Part shown: positions 9,332 through 17,652 of the stretch, in pieces
Numbering within the stretch: position 1 is the stretch's first letter
Layout: every line of letters starts with the position of its first letter
Assembly (NCBI GenBank): GCA_000648925.1
Contig: JFHF01000048.1
Coordinates: forward strand, 1 to 59,621
Direction: 5' to 3'
From: Caballeronia jiangsuensis
Lineage (GTDB): Bacteria > Pseudomonadota > Gammaproteobacteria > Burkholderiales > Burkholderiaceae
Length of the DNA stretch: 59,621 nucleotides
Notes under the pieces: generated by a model
What the model was told of the DNA's origin: nothing
Databases searched by the model: none
What the model saw: only the letters and a program-made list of their open reading frames with translations
Translations under genes and position numbers: made by a program

Positions 9332-9727
9332 ATGTTTAAGCCTAGTCACAACGTGGAACCACTAGAAGTTCTGACCCAGCCGGAGCAGCGCCGCCGGCGT
9401 TCTGTTGAAGAGAAGCTCGCGATAGTTCGCGAGACGTTCGAGCCCGGCGCGACCGTTTCTGGCGTCGCTCGCCGGCATCAAGTAAATGCCAACCAGGTCT
9501 TCGGCTGGCGCAAGCTCTATCAGGACGGGAGTCTGTCGGCGGTCACTGCCGGCGAGCAGGTTGTGCCGGCATCAGACCTAGCCGAAGCAATGAAGCAAAT
9601 TCGTGAGCTGCAGCGATTGCTGGGAAAGAAGACGATGGAGGTAGAAATCCTCCGTGAAGCAGTGGAGTATGGTCGAGCAAAAAAATTGACTGCGCGCTCA
9701 CCATTGCTGCCGGGGGACGACCGTTGA
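9332..9727 (+). CDS. IS2-group transposase OrfA
   Basis: 131 residues. The N-terminal half is a helix-turn-helix DNA-binding domain of the transposase_8 type (RRRRSVEEKLAIVRETFE, GVARRHQVNANQVFGWRKLY). A leucine-zipper-like helix follows (MKQIRELQRLLGKKTMEVE). In IS2-type elements OrfA binds the terminal repeats, and the active transposase is the OrfAB fusion made by -1 frameshifting. It overlaps orfB by 4 nt at the stop codon. Confidence 0.95.
   Translation: MFKPSHNVEPLEVLTQPEQRRRRSVEEKLAIVRETFEPGATVSGVARRHQVNANQVFGWRKLYQDGSLSAVTAGEQVVPASDLAEAMKQIRELQRLLGKKTMEVEILREAVEYGRAKKLTARSPLLPGDDR
9679..9685 (+). other. probable -1 ribosomal frameshift site (A7)
   Basis: A run of seven A lies in orfA codons GCA AAA AAA. 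Slipping back one base gives AAA ATT GAC and then an open frame through ACC ATT GCT GCC to the orfB start at 9724, with no stop between. This would yield the OrfAB fusion transposase expected for the IS3 family. The site is seen; frameshifting is inferred. Confidence 0.75.
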
Positions 9728-10566
9728 AAACGGTCTGTGAAGTCCTGGGTGTGTCGCGCTCGAATCTCGCAGTCAAATCGAAGCGGTCGGCTGATTGGGT
9801 CGACCGGCGCAAGATGCCGGTCCTCGACGACATGGCGCTTGTCGCCGAACTTCACGAGCTGTTAGGCGACGTGCCGACATATGGATACCGACGTGCTTGG
9901 GCGCTGCTGAGGCGAAGCCGGGATGCGCTGGCTCAACCGCGCGTGAATGCAAAGCGGGTGTATCGCGTGATGCGTCGCCACGGCCTGCTGCTTGAACGTC
10001 GCCCTCGTCAAGTCTCGTCTACGCGTCGGCATGATGGCAAGGTCGCGGTGGACAGAAGCAACGTGCGCTGGTGCTCGGATGGCTTCGAGTTCCGCTGCGA
10101 TGACGGTGCTCCATTGCGTGTCGTCTTCGCACTCGACTGTTGCGACCGCGAAGCCATGAGTTGGGCCGCAAGCACAGGCGGTTACACTGGCGACATGGTG
10201 CGTGACGTCATGCTTCAAGCCGTCGAGAACCGTTTCGCCGGCGCGCTGAAGACCGAAACCGAAGTCGAGTGGTTAAGCGACAATGGTTCCTGCTACATTG
10301 CCGACGACACATTAAAGTTCTCTCGGAAAATCGGACTGAAGCCGGTCACGACACCCGTCAGAAGCCCGCAAAGCAACGGGATGGCCGAGAGCTTCGTTAA
10401 AACGATGAAGCGTGATTACGTTTCGTGGATGCCGAAACCCGACGCCAGGACGGCGTTGCAAAACCTGGCCATCGCGTTCGACCACTATAACGAGTCACAC
10501 CCGCACAGCGCCCTGAAATACCGCTCGCCTCGTGAGTTTCGTCGGCAAGCAGTTTCTCCAACCTAA
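9724..10566 (+). CDS. IS2-group transposase OrfB (DDE integrase core)
   Basis: 280 residues from a TTG that overlaps the orfA stop; normally expressed as the OrfAB fusion. The N-terminus has an HTH_21-like segment (VPTYGYRRAWALLRR). The rve catalytic core shows the DDE triad in WCSDGFEF, WLSDNGS and SNGMAESFVKTMKRD, and ends with the family's HYNESHPHSALKYRSPREF. All key residues are intact, so the element is probably still active. Confidence 0.95.
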   Translation: MKTVCEVLGVSRSNLAVKSKRSADWVDRRKMPVLDDMALVAELHELLGDVPTYGYRRAWALLRRSRDALAQPRVNAKRVYRVMRRHGLLLERRPRQVSSTRRHDGKVAVDRSNVRWCSDGFEFRCDDGAPLRVVFALDCCDREAMSWAASTGGYTGDMVRDVMLQAVENRFAGALKTETEVEWLSDNGSCYIADDTLKFSRKIGLKPVTTPVRSPQSNGMAESFVKTMKRDYVSWMPKPDARTALQNLAIAFDHYNESHPHSALKYRSPREFRRQAVSPT

Positions 10567-11296
10567 GCGTGACCGGGTGTCCGGTTATGCGGGGGCAAGT
10601 CCAATCACCGAGATCAGCAAACAACACAACAGCGAGCCACAAATCCAACATCGAGCGCAGCCGAGTGACCATGATTTGGGCCCATAACGCCACGAGCGAG
10701 ATAGACAGAACCAACACGGAAGCCGGACTCATCTGAAGACGCGCGTACGATCCGGTCGCTGAGACAATTTCTGGGAGATGAGTTTTACCTGCTATCGCTA
10801 CGACTCCGAAGCCCGCAGCAAGTGCAAGCGCGCCGACGACGGAATACCGTCCGACGCCAACCTGGCTTTCGCTCACTCGACGCATCCGAAATGCGAGGGC
10901 AGTCGTAACAAGGGCCGGGAAGCCGCAGTGCCAAAAAACCCAGATCCAAAGCGAACTTTGAGAGCCAGCTCCAAGTAGCCCATTTGGGGCAAACACACCA
11001 GGAAAGGAAGCCAGCTGCAGAACAGCTGTTAAGCTAGCAAACGCATAAGCGCCGCTCAGCGAGGCAAACATCAACCGCCCAGTAACCTTGTACTCAGTCC
11101 ATAAAAGATACGCAGTCAGCGATCCGGTAAGTGCCACCCAAGTTCCAAATATGGGCAGAAACTGAACAATAACAGTCGTTCGCTGCGAGGAGAAGTGCCA
11201 GACGATCGTTGTCTCAATCAGAACGACAAGAACAACTACGGCAGCCATGACGCGGTGCGCCTTACTTGAAGGCAATTGCAGGAGGGTGACTTCCAT

Positions 11297-11703
11297 TGGA
11301 CATCTAAACGGTAAAACTGATAAATGACGCAATCCCGAGAAGCGTCCCGCTTGTGGCGGCACTGCATATCGAAGAGCTAACGACGCGCGCTTGCCCATGC
11401 CGCCACAGAAGGTGTACTACGGGACCGGATAACATCTTAACGCTACGCCGTTATTGACCGCGCGATCTATTAGTTGTCGGCACTGATGCATTCTACTTTA
11501 GGTTGCCCACTCGCGAAGGCGCAGCAATCGAGAGGTACCGAGTCGAAAGCTGCGAAAAGCTAACGATCCTTTGCAGCGATAGTCCGCTCCCTCGGTGCCC
11601 CCAAAGGAAAAAACACGGTCAAACTGAAGGCTTCGCGCAGGGAGATTCACTGCCATTCGACCTTGCAAATAAACAGCAGTTGACGCCTCCGAGGTACGAG
11701 CAA
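11297..11703. other. intergenic, no gene seen
   Basis: About 400 bp lie between the divergent MASE4-GGDEF and GIY-YIG-like genes. The rightward frame is open from 11503, but the part before ATG 11704 has no recognisable pattern and is probably non-coding. Promoters of both genes are expected here. Confidence 0.35.
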
Positions 11704-12141
11704 ATGAAACTTGAGATACCTGATTTGCCGTTCTCACCATGGCGTGCGTGGAATCTGCGCGATCGGCCATCAGCCGACTTCGACGTTCCCCGTGAATTCG
11801 GCATTTTTGGTTTGTATCTACTGGCGGACGGGCACGGAGACAGCTGCTGCAAACGTCCAAGCACCGGGCGGCATCTTTGCCCCAAAGTCATCTACATCGG
11901 CATGTCGCAACACGTCGATCGGCGTCTAAAGGAAGCACATCACCCGGTCAAAGCATACCGCCTGCAATATCGCGATAGGCGATGTGAACGTCTTCACTCT
12001 GCGACCTGGCAATCCGAATGGAGCCATCAGGGCAGACCGCCCTTAGGTCTACTGTCAGTGACCATCGCTTTTTATGAGAGGGCACTTATGCTCGACTTCT
12101 ATCGCGTCCATGGAAGACTTCCGGCTCTGAACAGACTGTAA
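11704..12141 (+). CDS. GIY-YIG-like nuclease-fold protein
   Basis: From ATG 11704 there are 145 residues. The pattern fits a compact GIY-YIG domain: GIFGLYLL at 33-40 stands for the GIY strand, VIYIGMS at 62-68 for the YIG strand, RRL at 73-75 gives the expected basic residues, and YERALMLDFYRVHG contains Glu125, with Asn143 near the end in LPALN. Two Cys and a His insertion (DSCCK...HLC) lie between the first two strands. Such domains are metal-dependent DNA nucleases in homing, repair and restriction proteins. The gene is alone among decayed genes. The fold call is pattern recognition only; the target is unknown. A GAGG lies about 12 nt before the start. Confidence 0.5.
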   Translation: MKLEIPDLPFSPWRAWNLRDRPSADFDVPREFGIFGLYLLADGHGDSCCKRPSTGRHLCPKVIYIGMSQHVDRRLKEAHHPVKAYRLQYRDRRCERLHSATWQSEWSHQGRPPLGLLSVTIAFYERALMLDFYRVHGRLPALNRL

Positions 12142-12253
12142 GAAAATGAAGCTTGACTCAAGCGCGATTCGCTTATACCTAGAACGCGTTTACCCTTCGT
12201 TCAGCTTTGGATACATGGTCAGATCCGCTGTTCAGAACACCCTACATCCATCA

Positions 12254-12279
12254 CGCGTTCTGAAACTCAGAACAACGCG
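12254..12279. repeat. inverted repeat GTTCTGA-AAC-TCAGAAC
   Basis: Perfect 7-bp arms are separated by 3 nt (12257-12273), with an outer CGCGTT/AACGCG pair that extends the stem across a small bulge. It could be an operator or a hairpin downstream of the GIY-YIG-like gene. A 61-codon frame (12146-12331) spans it but shows no protein family. Confidence 0.4.
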
Positions 12280-12437
12280 TTCGGCGCGCAAAAAACAACG
12301 ACGCGGGTCGTCATTTACCTTTTGTCGCTGAAGTTTGAAGATAGGGGGTGTCTAGCGTCCTGAAATAATGCCAACGATATCTTCCAGACACACCCGTAGC
12401 AACAACCTATCGAACGAAGGGAGAAGCGAATAGTAAT

Positions 12438-12884
12438 CGACCTGCCTACGCGCAAGTCGCTGTAGGCGGTGTTGAAGCTCTCGGCGGGATCTACAGCGAC
12501 GTCGCAAAGATGGCCCCATTGCATGTTCTAATCGAGCTGTAGTACCTTCGGGTGTCGCAGATCAATAACTGTGCGTTCTGTCTCGATATGCACACCCACG
12601 ATCTTCTCAACAAAGACATAAAGGCTGAGAGACAAGCGTTGATACAAACGTGGGCGGGATCCGACGACCTCTTTGCCGTACTCGAACGTGCTGCTGGGCA
12701 CGGGCCGAAACGGTGACGCCGGTTGCAGAAACTGGAGTTACCGAGGTCGCGCACCCCTGATCGCGCTTTTGAATTGACCGAAAAGCGCAGCGACTACCAT
12801 GCTCTAAAAGTGTAATTTGATCGTCTAGACGACTGTTTGCCTGGCTTTCTATTTCAACGATTCCGGAATTGGCATGGTGGGTAG
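12438..12884 (+). pseudogene. carboxymuconolactone decarboxylase / AhpD-like remnant
   Basis: Translation gives YAQVAVGGVEALGG, then MAPLHVLIEL, a TAG stop at 12540-12542, then in the same frame YLRVSQINNCAFCLDMHTHD, which is the signature C-x2-C-x3-H peroxidatic motif of the AhpD/CMD family. The frame then breaks near 12690: the alternative frame continues RAETVTPVAETG and later TTVCLAFYFNDSGIG, which matches the family's last helix. At least one stop and two frameshifts are present and no start is clear. The active protein would reduce peroxides with its Cys pair. It is certainly broken. Confidence 0.8.
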
Positions 12885-13586
12885 GCGTCTTGATGCTCCA
12901 CAAAGGCCAAAGCGTCATTGCGATCAAGGCACATGCGCTTTGTAAGCTCGCACATGCAGGAACCTGAAAGCCTGAGAAAATGAGCAAAGCTCGGTTGTTT
13001 CGAACTGTCGGCCACTGGTGTGGCTGACGGGCTATTAGGAATATACGGCCGGGTTGAATCCGGCGTCAGACCTCGCGGCCGAGCAAGCGCAAAAAGTCGG
13101 TCACTTCGCGGCAGCATAACTGTCATCAGAAGTTCGAGCGAAATTTCGGCTCAGACGCAACGTTCTCGCATCGGCCGTCTCCCGAAGATTCTCACCTATC
13201 AACATTTCTTCGTCCGGTCGCACTTGTATGGATCTTCGCGCAGCTGTCTTAACCCCCACCGTGGTTCGAGCCTCGATGCACATGTCTTTAAGGCGTTCAT
13301 CTCGCCGTTGCCAACTCCCGCCCGATACGGACGAGCCCGATTGAGGAAAAATCGCACAGGTCGAGATTGAAGTTTTCACTCAAGACACGCAGAGATAGTC
13401 GGAGCTAATATAGTGGGCGATTTAAGCTAAATATAGCCTAACTGCGACGTGCAATTATGCGAGCTTCGTGAAACATCGTTGCCCTCATGTTGCTCTTGCG
13501 CATTAAAACGAGATTCCAGCATGAAGTATGCGTCTAGCGGTACAGATCGGTACGAGCTGCGAATTGTTTAAGGAGAGCGCCAGGTG
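12885..13586. other. about 700 bp without a recognised gene
   Basis: Frames of 90-116 codons exist on both strands but none shows a family pattern. Given decayed genes on both sides, this is likely further eroded coding DNA. AGGAG at 13571-13575 belongs to the LysR remnant that follows. Confidence 0.4.
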
Positions 13587-14389
13587 ATGCCTCAAGACTT
13601 CGCTCTACTTCTCGGGCGAGCATTCGTTGCAGTATCGGACATCCGCAATTTCACGCAAGCTGCGGCCCGTCTTCACCAAACGTAACAGCAGTGAGCATGA
13701 GGATCGAGCGTCTCGAAGAGCTTATCGGTCAACGCCTGTTTGAACGCGACACTACAATCGTGCGACTAACTTCTGTCGGCGAGAGATTATTACGAGCGTG
13801 GCACAGCGCCTAATCGAGGCTCACGAAGACGCGTCCCTTGCACTTCAGCACGGACTCGCAGCCGGCAGCCCCAAGCTTGCCACGTCTGAGATCTTCGCGT
13901 CGTGCCTCATGCCGCCCATCCTGCGCACCATCAGAACAACATTTCTAAATATTGAGGTGGAAATTCGTTGAAGACATAGCTGGAAGCTGCTGAAATCAGC
14001 GGATTCCCACAACATCAACCTCGTCGTCGCCACGAAATTTCTGCGCACGAGCGACGGCGGCTCCTTGCAAGAGGGGCTCGCTCGGATGTGTCAGGAGAGC
14101 AGCCAAGTCTTTCGGCAAACTCCCCTCCCGCTAGCGGTATTTCCCGAAGCCTGCCTGGATCGCAAAGCAGGCATTGCGGCGTTTGGACAAGCAGAAAACG
14201 GATTGGCGATTTGCGTACACAAGCCTAAATCACGAGGGACTTCTCGCCGCAGTGGCAGCCGGAAGCGCCACTTCAGTCATGATCGAAAGTGCGGTCACGA
14301 CCCATCACAGGTTTTTAATATCGGCTGATGGGTTCTCGACTCTCACTCCGACTGAGATATGCATGTACACGCCTCGGCCAGAGATTTAG
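13587..14389 (+). pseudogene. LysR-family regulator remnant
   Basis: The start ATG follows an AGGAG site. The first frame gives FVAVSDIRNFTQAAARLHQT (LysR helix-turn-helix). It breaks near 13682, after which another frame continues TAVSMRIERLEELIGQRLFE. A further break near 13800 leads to AQRLIEAHEDASLALQHGL. A TGA lies near 13969. The effector domain follows in pieces: HNINLVVATKFLRT, PLPLAVFPEACLDRKAGI, and finally DWRFAYTSLNHEGLLAAVAAG to the stop at 14389. The order matches a complete LysR protein, so this is a whole gene with several small indels. It lies downstream of an AhpD-like remnant that it may once have regulated. Confidence 0.85.
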
Positions 14390-14845
14390 CCCATCGTGAA
14401 CAGAGTCGCCAAAAGCACACGACGCCATTTCGCAACTCGATCTGTCGAGCGCGAGGTCAAGTCGATTCGAGACCTGACTTGGACGGCAGAGTCCGCTTAC
14501 GCGCAAAAAAGCGTACCTAAAAAGACCTCGGAAGCTGGCCAGCGCATGCTCCGCTATCAGGGATTGGACGGTATCGTCCCATCCCACGAACGCCGGCACT
14601 TTCGAATTGGTCAGGGCCAATCACCGCCTTTACAGCGGCTTCCAAGATTTTCGACGTCAGCGATCTTGATAGTCGACCTCACGTGGCTTCAGTGCTCCTG
14701 TCGCTACCTTATCATCAAGGTTGCATTCATCAGTCGTTCACAGGCATCCAATTTCTGATCACGTCGATGTCCGAATGTGAGCTGCACAACATACCGGCCA
14801 AAAATAACTCCTCAGTATCCCGAGAGCTAATCTCAGGGGGTCGTC
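14390..14845. other. about 450 bp without a recognised gene
   Basis: Frames of about 100-120 codons run on both strands but show no family pattern. Decayed coding sequence is possible. Confidence 0.35.
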
Positions 14846-15856
14846 ATGCCACGGCAACCAGCGTTAAACAAATTGACGGCGAGCATCGTTTCAGCATCAT
14901 TGCTGAGCGGCTGTCAGTTCCTGCATGTCGTAGGTGACGAGAAACATCCCTCCAGCGAGACTGGACAGGGACAACTCAAAGTCGAGCTCATGGGTAGCAC
15001 GGACCTGCGCGGCGAAAGGCTCGGCAACGAGGATCCGCTAACAGACTTCAATAGATTCTGCAAGGCATCGCTTCAATCGCGGACGCAGCCCGTCCACAGC
15101 AAGGGACCGGACGAAGTATTTGTGGTACCGATACTTGTCGGCATCGCACTGGTCGCAGCGTTCTCGGTAGCAACAACGGAAGCGGAAACCTCGTTCGCTA
15201 GGTACGCAGACAAGAAAAAGCAGGCGTTCTCGTTCAACACAGAACATGCAGGAAACGTAGCTGCACTTGTGAGAGAAGGCCGCCCGACCTTCAATTGCTT
15301 GGTGATTCGCTTGCTAAACAAAGATAAACCTGCGGAAGCCGACTTGACTTTCGCGGCCACTTTGAAGATGAGCGGCGCGACACAGCCTATAGCTTGGCAG
15401 TGGGTCCCAACTTATTTCAAACTTACAAAGAGTTCGGCTCGAACCGATCGGTCGGGTCTTGTCGACGTTACAGTTGGTATCGCAATTTCAGGTGTGACGG
15501 AAAAAGGAAACCAATCCGTAGCTAACACTTCTATCGCGTTGAAGGGACTCTGCCTTCCCGGCGGTAGTGCGAAGGACTGCGCCCAAAACAGTGAGGGACA
15601 ATGGCACGATGACAACACCAAGCTCCCTCTTGGTGTCTACAACGCTACGCCATGGTTCATCATTCCCGAGACCGACAAAGCCGGTGCTCAACAATGTAAA
15701 GGGGATTGCGTTCCAGGGACCATCACCGTCAGCGTCACTGAATCTGGAACAGGAGCGCCGGACTTTGGAGCGGCAAAGACAGAGCTCGAAAACACAGACA
15801 AAGCGTTAGCCACCGCTCTTGGCAAATACATCGACTCTCAAGCGCCCAAAAAGTAA
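14846..15856 (+). CDS. lipoprotein of unknown function
   Basis: 336 residues with a strong AGGGGG ribosome site just upstream. The N-terminus is a lipoprotein signal with lipobox LLSGC (Cys23). A second hydrophobic segment, VFVVPILVGIALVAAFSVAT, lies near residues 91-110. The rest is beta-rich and Lys/Thr-rich, with two Cys pairs (GLCLPGGSAKDC and QQCKGDC) that may form disulfides in the periplasm. No family was recognised. The gene is intact while its neighbours are decayed, and it ends in a hairpin. It is likely an envelope protein; no function is proposed. Confidence 0.75.
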   Translation: MPRQPALNKLTASIVSASLLSGCQFLHVVGDEKHPSSETGQGQLKVELMGSTDLRGERLGNEDPLTDFNRFCKASLQSRTQPVHSKGPDEVFVVPILVGIALVAAFSVATTEAETSFARYADKKKQAFSFNTEHAGNVAALVREGRPTFNCLVIRLLNKDKPAEADLTFAATLKMSGATQPIAWQWVPTYFKLTKSSARTDRSGLVDVTVGIAISGVTEKGNQSVANTSIALKGLCLPGGSAKDCAQNSEGQWHDDNTKLPLGVYNATPWFIIPETDKAGAQQCKGDCVPGTITVSVTESGTGAPDFGAAKTELENTDKALATALGKYIDSQAPKK

Positions 15857-15864
15857 TTGGGCGC
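15842..15864 (+). terminator. hairpin overlapping the lipoprotein stop codon
   Basis: GCGCCCAA and TTGGGCGC are perfect 8-bp arms with a 7-nt loop containing the TAA stop. There is no long T-tract, so termination is plausible, not certain. Confidence 0.45.
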
Positions 15865-15914
15865 CCTCGAAGAGACGACTAAAGCCACCGCATCGGCATG
15901 TGACTTTGCTGCCA

Positions 15915-15943
15915 AGAAAAAAACGCCGGCGTGTTGCCGGCGT
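15915..15943 (-). terminator. rho-independent terminator, minus strand
   Basis: ACGCCGGC/GCCGGCGT arms (15923-15930 and 15936-15943) are perfect with a 5-nt loop. On the minus strand the stem is followed by a run of T (complement of the AAAAAAA just before 15923), so it should stop leftward transcription from the sigma/anti-sigma operon. Confidence 0.8.
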
Positions 15944-15964
15944 GAAAAGTCCGTCTTTCCGAGG

Positions 15965-16181
15965 GGTGGCGACGAACCTGAGAGAACTCCGATCCCGAAG
16001 CATCGTTAGGACTTATTCTACAGAAATTTACGTGCTTCGAATCTTTGATTGAAGAAACGGATTGTTCAATAAAACTATGTAATTCATAATCAGCCTTGAG
16101 CCAGACACGAAGCGCGAAGAGCGTTAGCTTGCTGCAACGGCCGGGATCGTGCGTATTCGATATTTGCTATGTCAGCGTTTT
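15965..16181. other. intergenic, no gene seen
   Basis: About 220 bp between the terminator and the anti-sigma pseudogene, AT-rich in the middle. Nothing was recognised. Confidence 0.35.
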
Positions 16182-16823
16182 CTACCAATGCAAGAGCTTT
16201 GGACCCAGCCACGCACCAATCAGTGCTGGCAAGAGCATGCCCATTGCATACCAAACGCTCCAAAAAGCCGGGCTCATTTCAGGGCAGTGCAAACAATACA
16301 CCACAGTAGCCATTGAACTTGCCAGCACGCCGCTCGCCGCGCCGGCCGTTCTTAAACGTGTGGGCGCTAGAGAATGCATCGCCCAGATGACTGCAGGAAA
16401 AAGTGGCAAGGACAAAAGGAGAATGTTAAAACGACAACTCCGCCATGTATGGCCAAGCACAAGCGGCCAACGAGCGCTTGGGGTTGTGGTATCGAGCGTC
16501 ATTCAGCCGGCAACTGACACGACCAAAAATGGCAGGACGAGAAAGCACCAAGTGAGCCCTATACGGGCCCCTGGACGCCCCACGCGCTCAATGGTTAGCA
16601 ATGCGCCCAATGATATTGCTGACGGAAACGCGAGTTTCGCCCAAAACACGCCTGTGCGAGCAACGCTGGCAAGGTCATGACGAAAGCCAAATACAATGCT
16701 CATCACGAGCAGAGAGCCCGCGACACCGCACAGCAACGCCTTCGCGAAGCGCCGCCTAACCATAGTACGGTCAACTTCAACCACACCGCTGGCAAGAACA
16801 TTGATGAGATCGTCAGTTTTCAT
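16182..16823 (-). pseudogene. NrsF-type (DUF1109) anti-sigma factor with one in-frame stop
   Basis: The frame reads MKTDDLINVLASG to VVSVAG, then TGA at 16505-16503, and goes straight on in the same frame to ARWPLVLGHTWRSCRFN, LAPTRLRTAGAASG, VYCLHCPEMSPAF and LIGAWLGPKLLHW. Together this is the full-length six-helix membrane anti-sigma protein of the DUF1109/NrsF family, which holds its ECF sigma factor inactive. The stop could have arisen by TGG to TGA. An ATG directly follows the stop, so a C-terminal half could be restarted. The start overlaps the sigma stop by ATGA, as in an operon. Confidence 0.85.
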
Positions 16824-17368
16824 CGGAGACCTCGAATTTTCGCGGCGAGGGCTTTTAATCCGCGATGCACTCCAACCTTCACGGCCGACTCCGAAAGTCC
16901 GGTCATCTGAGCTGTTTCGCTTACCGATAGACCTTCAATCTTTACGTGAACGATCGGCAAGCGCTGCTTATCTGGCAAAAACTCGAGGAGTTTGCTGATG
17001 TCGCGGCGAGCCTGTTTTGGCTCGTTGTCCAAACTTCCGAAGAGCTCTTCCGGGTCGCCAATTACGACATGGAGCGATTCACGCCGTGCTCGCGAGCGAA
17101 AGAAATCCATCAGCTTGTAGCGCGCAATGGCGTGCAACTAAGCCGTCAACGGTTCGTTCAGCCGGTAGGTGTGACGAGCATTGTGGACTGCAAGCAGAAT
17201 CTCTTGAGTTAGATCTTCAACGTCATCTAGATGTTGCGGAATACGTTTCCTAAGAAATGCTCGAAGGTGTTGAGTTAGATCTCGAAGAAATCCACGGTAC
17301 GCGCTCTCGTCTCCGTCCAGGCCGTCAACAAGAAGCGCCCTTAAGCGTGTTTCTGCGTCATTCGACAT
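16820..17368 (-). pseudogene. ECF sigma factor with one in-frame TAG
   Basis: From ATG 17368 the frame reads MSNDAETRLRALLVDG, region 2 (DDVEDLTQEILLAVHNARHTYR), then PLTA, TAG at 17140-17138, and continues in frame LHAIARYKLMDFFRSRARRE and region 4 (LPDKQRLPIVHVKIEGLSV, GLSESAVKVGVHRGLKALA). Family members have Trp between PLTA and LHAIARY, so TGG to TAG explains the stop. Nothing else is damaged, and a TTG codon follows the stop. Paired with the NrsF-type gene downstream, this is a typical sigma/anti-sigma operon of oxidative or envelope stress type. Both genes carry single nonsense changes. Confidence 0.85.
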
Positions 17369-17603
17369 GGGATTTTTAGAGCTTACGAAGCAGCATGCCG
17401 ACAGTCTAGTCGAACGCGATTGCGAATAAATCGCAGCAGAATAGCTCAACCTATAACGCGCTGCAACAGCGCCCTCATCGTTCATCTCATCCTATCTCCG
17501 TTACGCGCTTGATCCCATACCGGTAGTTGGTGATCTTCGTTCTTTAAGGCTCGACTCAACAAAGTACCAAGATCCCAAAAAAGCAATTGTTGTCTCAGAC
17601 CGG

Positions 17604-17639
17604 AAGACCTTTCAAAATAAATGCGTATCGAAAGGTCTT
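17604..17639 (-). terminator. 10-bp inverted repeat after the glycosyltransferase gene
   Basis: AAGACCTTTC (17604-17613) and GAAAGGTCTT (17630-17639) are perfect arms with a 16-nt AT-rich loop, immediately past the glycosyltransferase stop. A T6 run on the minus strand lies about 18 nt beyond. A transcription terminator is likely; an operator is possible. Confidence 0.55.
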
Positions 17640-17652
17640 ATCAACTTTCTTA

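Larger units (their letters stand above)
9268..10603 (+). mobile_element. IS3-family, IS2-group insertion sequence
   Basis: The 1,336-bp element is bounded by ATCAC direct repeats (9263-9267 and 10604-10608), a 5-bp target duplication. The ends are imperfect inverted repeats: left TGGGCCGGCCCCCGCA, right (reverse complement) TGGACTTGCCCCCGCA. The similarity runs on through CCGGACA about 40 bp inwards. It carries orfA and orfB in the -1 relation with a slippery A7 run. Length, 5-bp duplication and proteins all fit the IS2 group. The target is a MASE4-GGDEF gene. Confidence 0.95.
8555..11296 (-). pseudogene. MASE4-GGDEF diguanylate cyclase split by an IS insertion
   Basis: The N-terminal half (11296 to 10604) has about seven hydrophobic segments typical of a MASE4 sensor. 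The C-terminal half (9267 to 8555) finishes that domain (GGARFSVGWYAAKAASM) and has a GGDEF domain with LLIDVDHFKSYND and the active motif RFGGEEF. An IS at 9268-10603 separates them. Removing the element and one copy of the 5-bp duplication joins codons GGT-GAT to GTA-ATA in frame and restores a 466-codon protein with no other lesion. The insertion is therefore the only visible damage and probably recent. The intact enzyme would make cyclic di-GMP at the inner membrane. The C-terminal half keeps its GGDEF domain and a start codon inside the IS end, so residual expression is possible. Confidence 0.9.

Noticed and set aside
12254..12279. CRISPR-like or attachment-site repeat
   Set aside because: It is a single short palindrome with no repeated spacing or integrase nearby.
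16096..16680. Plus-strand frame of 194 codons opposite the anti-sigma gene
   Set aside because: The minus strand matches the full NrsF/DUF1109 family on both sides of its stop; the plus frame is a shadow.
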